A stretch of DNA of 5,709 bases from the NCBI GenBank assembly GCA_021737525.1, contig JAIPDU010000116.1:1-5709 (forward strand), given 5' to 3'. The notes under the pieces were generated by a model. That model made no database searches and had not been told where the DNA came from. It worked only from the letters and a program-made list of their open reading frames with translations. The DNA comes from Desulfohalobiaceae bacterium (GTDB lineage: Bacteria > Desulfobacterota > Desulfovibrionia > Desulfovibrionales > Desulfothermaceae). Positions 1 to 5,709 of the stretch are shown here, one piece after another. How positions within the stretch are numbered: the stretch's first letter is position 1; every line of letters begins with the position of its first letter. A program made the translations under genes and the position numbers.

Positions 1-4
1 CTCC

Positions 5-127
5 GGTTCTGAATTTTCTAAGGCTCCTCCTGCGGGGGCATCCCTGCCCCCACCCCTCACCCACTTTTGAGAAAAAGTGGGTGAGGGGTTTCCCCCACAG
101 GAGGAGCCAAGAAAATTATGCAGAACC
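5..127. repeat. Large branched imperfect inverted repeat
   Basis: The two halves fold back on each other almost end to end. GGTTCTG (5-11) matches CAGAACC (121-127); AATTTTCT (12-19) matches AGAAAATT (110-117); GGCTCCTCCTG (22-32) matches CAGGAGGAGCC (98-108). The apex is a perfect 16-bp stem, 53-68 with 73-88, closed by a GAGA tetraloop. A side hairpin is possible at 34-51 (GGGGGCA, TCCC loop, TGCCCCC); alternatively the G5 run at 34-38 pairs with the C5 run at 92-96 and lengthens the outer stem. There is no T-run after the main stem, so it is not a typical intrinsic terminator. It could be a dispersed palindromic element, a MITE-like remnant without a visible transposase, or the 3' end structure of a gene left of the window. 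The pairing is seen directly; the role is unknown. Confidence 0.8.
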
Positions 128-292
128 TCCACCTAAACGCTCGAAAAACCCCGTGGTGGCTTCTCCCTATCTATTCGAAATGGGTAATGAACTCTTCAGA
201 AAATATTTTTATGCTGATCTGAATCAATAAGCGTATTGTGTGATTAAGGGTTTGTTTCGTGGGCGGAGAGATTAAAGGCAAAGGAGGCCGAT
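128..292 (+). promoter_or_regulatory. argG leader region, ribosome site and possible operator
   Basis: This AT-rich stretch has no convincing gene and should hold the argG promoter. The best -10-like hexamer is TATTGT (234-239), but no good -35 lies 16-18 bp upstream, so the promoter is not assigned firmly. Two small palindromes overlap here: TGAT-CTGA-ATCA (215-226) and CAATA-AGCG-TATTG (225-238). They could be a regulator site, though they do not clearly match the E. coli ArgR box. AAGGAGG (281-287) is a strong Shine-Dalgarno sequence 5 nt before the GTG start. The 12-mer TGTTTCGTGGGC (253-264) recurs exactly at 1653-1664 in the leader of argH. Confidence 0.4.
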
Positions 293-1501
293 GTGACAGG
301 AGTAAGCAAGGTGGTGCTCGCCTATTCCGGCGGGTTGGACACCTCGATCATCCTGAAATGGATCAAGCAGGCCTACGACTGCGAGGTTGTGGCCCTGACC
401 GCGGATCTGGGTCAGGAGGAGGAGCTCGACGGCCTGGAGGAGAAGGCCGAGGCCACCGGCGCTATTAAGGCCCGCGTCCAGGACCTGCGGGAGGAGTTCG
501 CCCGCGACTTCGTCTTCCCCGCCCTGCGGGCAGGGGCTGTGTACGAGGGCCGCTACCTCCTGGGCACCTCCCTGGCCAGGCCCCTGATCACCAAGCAGCT
601 GGTGGAGGTGGCCCGGGAGGAGGGTGCCCAGGCCATTGCCCACGGGGCCACGGGCAAGGGCAACGACCAGGTCCGCTTCGAGCTGGCTGCCATGGCCCTG
701 GCCCCGGATCTGCAGGTCATCGCCCCCTGGAGGGAATGGGAGATGAGCTCCCGCTCCGATCTGCTCGCCTTTGCCCAGGAAAACGGCATCCCCCTGCCCG
801 GTGGCGAGGGCGCCCCGTACAGCTGCGACCGCAACCTCATGCATCTGAGCTTCGAGGGCGGGGAGCTGGAGGACCCCTGGCAGGAGCCGGGTCCAGGGAC
901 CTTTGTTCTGACCCGTCCCCCGGAGGAGGCCCCGGACCGGCCAGAGGAAGTGAGCATCGATTTCGAAGCGGGCAATCCGGTGGCGGTGAACGGCGAGGCC
1001 CTTAGCCCGGCGGAGCTGATCCGCCGCCTGAACGGCCTGGCAGGCAGGCACGGCATCGGGCGCGTGGACATGGTGGAGAACCGCTTCATCGGGATGAAGT
1101 CCCGCGGGGTGTACGAGACACCGGGCGGCACCGTCCTGCACATCGCCAAGCGCGACCTGGAGGGGATCTGCATGGACCGGGAGAGCATGCATCTGCGCGA
1201 CGGACTCATTCCGGAGTATGCCCGAATGGTGTACAACGGGTTCTGGTACGCCCCGGAGCGCAGGCACTTGCAGCAGATGGTCGACTCCTGCCAGGAGCGG
1301 GTCACCGGCACCGTCAGGGTCAAGCTCTACAAGGGCCAGGTGTATCCCGTGGGGCGCCGCTCTCCCTATTCCCTGTACAATCCGGAGCTGGCCACCTTCG
1401 AGAAGGATGAGGTCTACAACCAGGCCGACGCCGCGGGCTTCATCCGGCTGCAGGGCCTGCGCCTGCTCGCGGGGCGGGGCCAGGGGAATGGCACGGAGTG
1501 A
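293..1501 (+). CDS. argG: Argininosuccinate synthase
   Basis: This cytoplasmic enzyme condenses citrulline and aspartate at the cost of ATP to AMP and pyrophosphate, giving argininosuccinate, the penultimate step of arginine synthesis. The product is 402 residues, normal for the family of about 400. Visible motifs are the N-type PP-loop AYSGGLDTS (10-18), EGRYLLGTSLARP (85-97), AHGATGKGNDQVRFE (116-130), which is the second nucleotide and citrulline-binding signature, ENRFIGMKSRGVYETPGG (262-279) and YNPELATF (362-369). The start is GTG at 293, 5 nt after AAGGAGG. The nearby ATG at 291 is in another frame and is followed at once by TGA, so it cannot start this protein. argH follows after 214 nt on the same strand, and the two are probably co-transcribed. 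Nothing is broken or missing. Confidence 0.98.
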   Translation: MTGVSKVVLAYSGGLDTSIILKWIKQAYDCEVVALTADLGQEEELDGLEEKAEATGAIKARVQDLREEFARDFVFPALRAGAVYEGRYLLGTSLARPLITKQLVEVAREEGAQAIAHGATGKGNDQVRFELAAMALAPDLQVIAPWREWEMSSRSDLLAFAQENGIPLPGGEGAPYSCDRNLMHLSFEGGELEDPWQEPGPGTFVLTRPPEEAPDRPEEVSIDFEAGNPVAVNGEALSPAELIRRLNGLAGRHGIGRVDMVENRFIGMKSRGVYETPGGTVLHIAKRDLEGICMDRESMHLRDGLIPEYARMVYNGFWYAPERRHLQQMVDSCQERVTGTVRVKLYKGQVYPVGRRSPYSLYNPELATFEKDEVYNQADAAGFIRLQGLRLLAGRGQGNGTE

Positions 1502-1518
1502 GCGGAAGAGGAGAGTGA

Positions 1519-1604
1519 GCCCACGAAATAGCACGAAAAGACACGAAAAAAACCGAGAAGAGAAGATAGCTGCCCACGAAATAACACGAAAAGACACGAA
1601 AACC
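1519..1604 (+). repeat. Direct pair of CACGAAA decamer repeats
   Basis: Two nearly identical 31-bp blocks, 1519-1549 and 1572-1602, differ at one base (G at 1531, A at 1584). Each consists of GCC followed by three units of CACGAAA plus three variable bases, so the period is 10 bp (1522, 1532, 1542 and 1575, 1585, 1595). A third copy lies inverted at 1634-1666. The repeats are AT-rich against GC-rich flanking genes and do not encode a credible peptide. A-runs phased at 10 bp would be expected to bend the DNA, which is inference. Similar CACGAAA-rich spacers are, from memory, common in environmental bacterial genomes. Confidence 0.85.
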
Positions 1605-1666
1605 TTTTCTGTCTGAAAGACAGAAATATTTCTTTTTTCGTGATATTTCGTGTGTTTCGTGGGCAG
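1570..1666. repeat. Long nested hairpin in the argG-argH spacer
   Basis: CTGCCCACGAAA (1570-1581) is complementary to TTTCGTGGGCAG (1655-1666), and the pairing continues with a few mismatches and one bulge through the decamer repeat 1575-1604 against its inverted copy 1634-1666. At the centre is a perfect 8-bp stem, TTTCTGTC (1606-1613) with GACAGAAA (1619-1626), around a TGAAA loop. In RNA this would be a stem-loop of about 97 nt ending 49 nt before the argH start. It could attenuate or stabilise the transcript, protect argG mRNA from exonucleases, or simply be a repeat insertion. It has no terminal U-run of the terminator type. Confidence 0.8.
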
Positions 1667-1715
1667 TCTCTTCAGCGGGCTGACAGCCGACAACCCATTC
1701 GACAGGAAAGGGATC

Positions 1716-3090
<1,375 letters not shown>

Positions 3091-3092
<2 letters not shown>

Positions 3093-3119
3093 AAAAAAGT
3101 CCCGGACCGAGCCCGGGAC
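3091..3119 (-). terminator. Intrinsic terminator of selC
   Basis: Read on the minus strand, the 7-bp stem GTCCCGG/CCGGGAC (arms 3113-3119 and 3099-3105) with a 7-nt loop is followed directly by eight T (3098 down to 3091). That is a textbook rho-independent terminator for selC, beginning 3 nt after the tRNA CCA end. On the plus strand the same hairpin has its A-run before it and no T-run after it, so it should terminate argH poorly. The T-tract overlaps the last bases of the argH stop codon. Confidence 0.88.
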
Positions 3120-3122
3120 CCA

Positions 3123-3216
3123 TGGCGGAAGCGTATAGGAGTCGAACCTACCGGCGACCTCTCGGCCGCCCACTGGATTTGAAGTCCAGGCGCCACACCG
3201 GTGACGTAACGCTTCC
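3123..3216 (-). tRNA. selC: tRNA-Sec (selenocysteine, anticodon TCA)
   Basis: The 94-nt RNA reads UGA stop codons as selenocysteine after charging with serine by SerRS, conversion by SelA with selenophosphate, and delivery by SelB. The Sec-specific fold is visible: a perfect 8-bp acceptor stem (3209-3216 with 3127-3134), G discriminator (3126) and encoded CCA (3123-3125); a 5-bp T stem with TTCGACT loop (3135-3151); a long variable arm of 7 bp with GAGA loop (3153-3170); and an anticodon stem CTGGA/TCCAG (3173-3177, 3185-3189) with anticodon TCA complementary to 3180-3182. The anticodon arm and T loop closely resemble those of E. coli selC. It has its own promoter and terminator. No selA, selB or selD lies in the window. 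Confidence 0.97.
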
Positions 3217-3227
3217 GTTGAGCCAGA

Positions 3228-3256
3228 AAAGTAACCACAAAACGCGCTTTTGACAA
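3228..3256 (-). promoter_or_regulatory. Probable sigma70 promoter of selC
   Basis: On the minus strand, TTGTCA (3256-3251, five of six matches to the -35 consensus) and TACTTT (3233-3228, three of six to the -10) are separated by exactly 17 bp. Initiation about 6-8 nt downstream of the -10 would leave a leader of only a few nucleotides before the tRNA 5' end at 3216, typical of tRNA genes. The weak -10 lowers certainty. Confidence 0.6.
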
Positions 3257-3411
3257 GCCCCCTGATCCGGGACCTGCGCCAGCTCGCGGGAGCCATCCGG
3301 GAAAACCCCCTGATCGAGCCGGAATGGACAGATCGACCCCCCTGTGTTACACATCTTTATTCATTCCAGGTACGCGATATAGCCCGGATAGTAATCTCCG
3401 CCGGGCTTTGA
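3250..3411 (+). other. Orphan coding-like stretch between selC and ftsH
   Basis: An open frame runs from TTG 3250 to TGA 3409, 53 codons. Its first part (about 3256-3340) reads SPLIRDLRQLAGAIREN and onward, with GC-rich codons like the real genes nearby. The second half looks like ordinary spacer. The decamer CCCCCTGATC occurs at 3258-3267 and again at 3306-3315, exactly 16 codons apart, giving PLI twice. There is no ribosome site before the TTG, and the frame starts within the -35 of the selC promoter, so it is unlikely to be translated as it stands. It may be the remnant of a lost gene. I do not recognise the family. Confidence 0.25.
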
Positions 3412-3435
3412 CCGCTCCAATTCGGATGGAATAGT
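3408..3435 (+). promoter_or_regulatory. Probable ftsH promoter
   Basis: TTGACC (3408-3413, five of six matches to the -35) and AATAGT (3430-3435, four of six to the -10) are separated by 16 bp. Transcription would start near 3442 and leave a 5' leader of about 40 nt before the ftsH start. I see no clear heat-shock sigma32-type or CIRCE element. Confidence 0.5.
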
Positions 3436-3472
3436 AACTGAAGCAGAAGTACACGGAGACTCTGATCGGGTG

Positions 3473-3486
3473 AAGGAGGCGACTTG
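3473..3486 (+). promoter_or_regulatory. ftsH ribosome site and TTG start
   Basis: AAGGAGG (3473-3479) is a full-strength Shine-Dalgarno, but only 4 nt separate it from the TTG codon at 3484. An in-frame TGA at 3472-3474 rules out any earlier start, and the encoded N-terminus NNFVKNLILW aligns with the usual FtsH start followed by the first membrane helix, so TTG 3484 is chosen. Confidence 0.85.
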
Positions 3487-5448
3487 AATAATTTCGTCAA
3501 AAATTTGATTTTGTGGGCCACCATCTCCCTGGTTCTTGTGGCCCTGTTCAATATGTTCAATCAGCCGCCGCAGAAGCAGAACGAGCTCGCCTACAGCCAG
3601 TTCCTGGCCAAGGTGCAGGAAGACGAGGTCGCTGCGGTCAAGATCAAGGGCAAGGAGATCACCGGGAAGCTGGTCAACGGGGAGCGATTCATGACTCACG
3701 CCCCCGAAGACCCGAACCTGGTGGAGAAATTGACAGCCAGGGACATTCGCATCGAGGCCGAGCCCCAGGAGCAGTCACCGTGGTACATGACCCTGATTGT
3801 CTCCTGGTTCCCCATGCTCCTGCTCATCGGCGTCTGGATCTTCTTCATGCGCCAGATGCAGATGGGCGGCGGGGGAGGAGGGGGCAAGGCCATGTCCTTC
3901 GGCAAGTCCCGGGCCAAGCTCGTTTCCGAGGAGGCGACTCAGATCAACTTCTCCGACGTTGCCGGAGTGGACGAGGCCAAGGAAGAGCTCCAGGAAGTCG
4001 TGGAGTTCTTGAGCAATCCCAAGAAATTCACCCGCCTGGGTGGGCGGATCCCCAAAGGGCTCTTGCTCGTCGGGGGGCCTGGTTCGGGCAAGACCCTGCT
4101 CTCCAAGGCGGTTGCCGGCGAGGCCGGGGTCCCCTTCTTCTCCATATCGGGCTCGGATTTCGTGGAGATGTTCGTGGGCGTGGGCGCCTCCCGGGTGCGC
4201 GACCTTTTTGTGCAGGGCAAAAAGAACGCCCCCTGCCTCATCTTCATCGACGAGATCGACGCCGTGGGCCGCCAGCGCGGCGCCGGCCTGGGTGGAGGCC
4301 ACGACGAGCGGGAGCAGACCCTGAACCAGCTCCTGGTGGAGATGGACGGATTCGAGACCAACGAAGGGGTTATCCTCATCGCGGCCACAAACCGGCCCGA
4401 TGTCCTCGATCCGGCCCTGCTCAGGCCGGGGCGCTTCGATCGGCAGGTGGTGGTGCCCAACCCGGACCTCAACGGCCGCAAGCAGATCCTGGAGGTCTAC
4501 TCCAGGAAGGTGGCCCTGTCCAACGCCGTTGACCTGCAGATCCTGGCCAGGGGAACCCCCGGATTCTCCGGAGCGGACCTGGAGAACCTGATGAACGAGG
4601 GCGCCCTGATCGCGGCCAAGCGGAACAAGGACTACGTGGAGATGATCGATCTGGAGGAAGCCAAGGACAAGGTCCTCATGGGCAAGGAGCGGCGCAGCGT
4701 GATCCTCTCCGAGGAGGAGAAGCGCACCACTGCCTACCACGAGGGGGGACACGCCCTGGTGGCCCGCCTGTTGCCCAAATCCGACCCGGTGCACAAGGTA
4801 TCCATCATCCCCAGGGGACAGGCCCTGGGAGTAACCATGCAGTTGCCCCTGGACGAGAGGCACAACTACAGCAAGAGTTACCTGGAGAATACCCTGGCCG
4901 TAATGATGGGCGGACGCGTTGCGGAACAGCTCTACCTGGATCAGCTGACCACCGGGGCGAGCAACGATCTGGAGCGGGCGACCAAGGTGGCGCGCAAGAT
5001 GGTCTGCGAATGGGGCATGAGCGAGACCTTCGGCTCCGTTGCCCTGTCCGACAACGGCCAGGAGGTCTTTCTGGGCCGGGAGCTGGTCCAGCACAAGCAG
5101 TACAGCGAGGAGACCGCACGCCTAATCGACTCGGAGGTAAAAAAGATCATCCAACAGGCCTATGACCGGGCCATGGAGCTGTTGCGGGACAACGAGACCA
5201 TCATGCACAATCTGGCCCAGGCCCTGTTGGACCGGGAGACCCTCAGCGGGGACGAGCTGACCCAGATCATGAACGGGGAGCAGCTGCCCCCACTGATCCA
5301 GGAAGGCCCATCCGCCTCCGGCTCCAGCTCCACTGGGTCGGGAGGACAGGACGGCGGAGCGGCCGGGGGTTCCGTAGGCTCCTCCAGCTCGGACCCGGAA
5401 GGCGGGGATGAGGATTTTACTCTGGAGGAGGATCCGGAGGACAGGTGA
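3484..5448 (+). CDS. ftsH: ATP-dependent zinc metalloprotease FtsH
   Basis: This inner-membrane hexameric AAA+ protease extracts and degrades misfolded membrane proteins and regulatory proteins. The 654 residues show the full family order: membrane helix 1 (about 6-24), periplasmic domain (25-100), helix 2 (about 102-122), a glycine-rich linker (127-135), Walker A GGPGSGKT (197-204), pore loop MFVGVGA (229-235), Walker B LIFIDEID (252-259), second region of homology with Arg314 and Arg317 as arginine fingers, zinc site HEGGH (419-423) with Glu420 catalytic, and Asp495 as probable third zinc ligand. The tail (608-654) is Ser/Gly-rich, then acidic. Walker A differs from the usual GPPGTGKT but keeps the P-loop lysine. 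The gene has its own likely promoter and appears monocistronic: what follows is a repeat spacer and a convergent gene. Confidence 0.98.
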   Translation: MNNFVKNLILWATISLVLVALFNMFNQPPQKQNELAYSQFLAKVQEDEVAAVKIKGKEITGKLVNGERFMTHAPEDPNLVEKLTARDIRIEAEPQEQSPWYMTLIVSWFPMLLLIGVWIFFMRQMQMGGGGGGGKAMSFGKSRAKLVSEEATQINFSDVAGVDEAKEELQEVVEFLSNPKKFTRLGGRIPKGLLLVGGPGSGKTLLSKAVAGEAGVPFFSISGSDFVEMFVGVGASRVRDLFVQGKKNAPCLIFIDEIDAVGRQRGAGLGGGHDEREQTLNQLLVEMDGFETNEGVILIAATNRPDVLDPALLRPGRFDRQVVVPNPDLNGRKQILEVYSRKVALSNAVDLQILARGTPGFSGADLENLMNEGALIAAKRNKDYVEMIDLEEAKDKVLMGKERRSVILSEEEKRTTAYHEGGHALVARLLPKSDPVHKVSIIPRGQALGVTMQLPLDERHNYSKSYLENTLAVMMGGRVAEQLYLDQLTTGASNDLERATKVARKMVCEWGMSETFGSVALSDNGQEVFLGRELVQHKQYSEETARLIDSEVKKIIQQAYDRAMELLRDNETIMHNLAQALLDRETLSGDELTQIMNGEQLPPLIQEGPSASGSSSTGSGGQDGGAAGGSVGSSSSDPEGGDEDFTLEEDPEDR

Positions 5449-5453
5449 CGGAC

Positions 5454-5509
5454 GCCGGAAGTCGGAGACCGGAGGCCGGAAGTCGGAGGTCGGAGGTCGG
5501 AGATCGGAG
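5454..5509 (+). repeat. Eight tandem 7-bp repeats (GTCGGAG type)
   Basis: Eight in-phase heptamers start 6 nt after the ftsH stop. The consensus is [G/A][T/C]CGGA[G/A]; units start at 5454, 5461, 5468, 5475, 5482, 5489, 5496 and 5503, and four of them are exactly GTCGGAG. A degenerate ninth unit begins at 5510. All units are purine-rich on this strand. It resembles a simple-sequence array subject to slippage; no function is evident. Confidence 0.9.
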
Positions 5510-5532
5510 GTCGATCAGAATCGGATGAAGAA

Positions 5533-5567
5533 ATGCTGCATGCTGCATGGTACATGCGGAATGCGGA
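5533..5567 (+). repeat. Second 7-bp repeat family (ATGCNGN type)
   Basis: Five consecutive heptamers begin with ATG: ATGCTGC, ATGCTGC, ATGGTAC, ATGCGGA, ATGCGGA, at 5533, 5540, 5547, 5554 and 5561. They follow the GTCGGAG array after 23 nt but are out of phase with it. The unit length is the same and the sequence different. Confidence 0.75.
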
Positions 5568-5577
5568 TAAGCTTTCA

Positions 5578-5617
5578 CAATAAAAAACGCGACAAAAATT
5601 TACGTTTTTTTGCGTTT
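5578..5617 (-). terminator. Possible AT-rich terminator between convergent genes
   Basis: AAACGC (5585-5590) can pair with GCGTTT (5612-5617), with further A/T pairing inside; alternatively AAAAAACG (5582-5589) pairs with CGTTTTTT (5603-5610). On the minus strand the first hairpin is followed by more T, which suits termination of the partial gene ending at 5616. The stem is weak in G and C, so the call is tentative. It could also stop ftsH transcription from the other side. Confidence 0.35.
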
Positions 5618-5709
5618 ACTGAATCACCGCCAGTTCGCGTGTGATCTGGGATAAGCCCCGGTTGATGAGGTCGTAAGCCTCTTCGATTTGTGAAGGCTGT
5701 TCAGCGATC
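5616..5709 (-). CDS. C-terminal end of an unidentified protein (partial)
   Basis: On the minus strand an open frame enters from the right edge and ends with TAA at 5618-5616. The visible C-terminal residues include AYDLINRGLSQITRELAVIQ, an amphipathic pattern that suggests an alpha-helical end. Only 30 codons are in the window, which is too little for assignment, and I do not recognise the family. The gene would converge on ftsH, with the AT-rich hairpin between them. Support is limited to the open frame, coding-like composition compared with the AT-rich bases after the stop, and placement. Confidence 0.45.
   Translation of the reverse strand, partial: IAEQPSQIEEAYDLINRGLSQITRELAVIQ

Noticed and set aside
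1519..1666. CRISPR array
   Set aside because: The repeats are only two direct copies plus one inverted copy, with 10-bp internal periodicity and no unique spacers of regular length; no cas genes are present.
1650..1715. In-frame GTG at 1650 as an earlier argH start
   Set aside because: It lies in the inverted repeat, lacks a ribosome site, and the family N-terminus MWSGRF starts at 1716, which has AGGA 8 nt upstream.
3123..3140. Attachment site or island junction at the selC 3' end
   Set aside because: No second copy of the tRNA 3' end and no integrase is in the window.
3343..3353. TGTG-TTA-CACA palindrome as a CRP/FNR-type site
   Set aside because: The arms are only 4 bp with a 3-nt spacer, which does not fit the CRP/FNR spacing, and there is no other support.
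3775..5094. A 439-codon minus-strand frame across ftsH
   Set aside because: It is a shadow of the ftsH codon pattern, with low-complexity His/Leu/Gln/Gly composition and no recognised domain.
5160..5555. A 131-codon minus-strand frame over the ftsH end and the heptamer array
   Set aside because: Its Ser/Pro-rich sequence is the reverse reading of the low-complexity ftsH tail and the 7-bp repeats.

Overview
The window is chromosomal and mostly housekeeping. In order it holds argG (argininosuccinate synthase), argH (argininosuccinate lyase), a selenocysteine tRNA gene (selC) on the opposite strand, ftsH (membrane AAA+ zinc protease), and the C-terminal end of an unidentified minus-strand gene running off the right edge. 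Coding regions are GC-rich, with strong AGGAGG-type ribosome sites and GTG and TTG starts. Spacers are AT-richer and carry repeats. The FtsH sequence, the presence of selC and this codon style suggest a Desulfovibrio-like member of the Desulfobacterota, but that is inference; no phylogenetic marker was compared.

Layout. 1-292: a large branched inverted repeat (5-127), then an AT-rich argG leader. 293-1501: argG, GTG start. 1502-1715: a spacer built from 10-bp-periodic CACGAAA repeats and a long nested hairpin. 1716-3092: argH. 3091-3119: an intrinsic terminator on the minus strand that serves selC and overlaps the argH stop codon. 3123-3216: selC on the minus strand, with a good promoter at 3228-3256. 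3257-3483: a spacer with an orphan coding-like stretch, the probable ftsH promoter and the ftsH ribosome site. 3484-5448: ftsH, TTG start. 5449-5615: a spacer with two families of 7-bp tandem repeats and an AT-rich hairpin. 5616-5709: partial minus-strand CDS.

How the genes work together. argG and argH catalyse the last two steps of arginine synthesis (citrulline plus aspartate to argininosuccinate, then to arginine plus fumarate) and probably share a transcript. selC supplies the tRNA that inserts selenocysteine at UGA codons, so the organism should make selenoproteins. ftsH acts separately, in membrane protein quality control.

I see no clear new multi-gene system. The points worth a second look are non-coding or small: three kinds of intergenic repeat, an AUGUGA start-stop overlapping the argG start, the tight convergence of argH and selC, an unexplained coding-like fragment upstream of selC, and a variant Walker A motif in FtsH.
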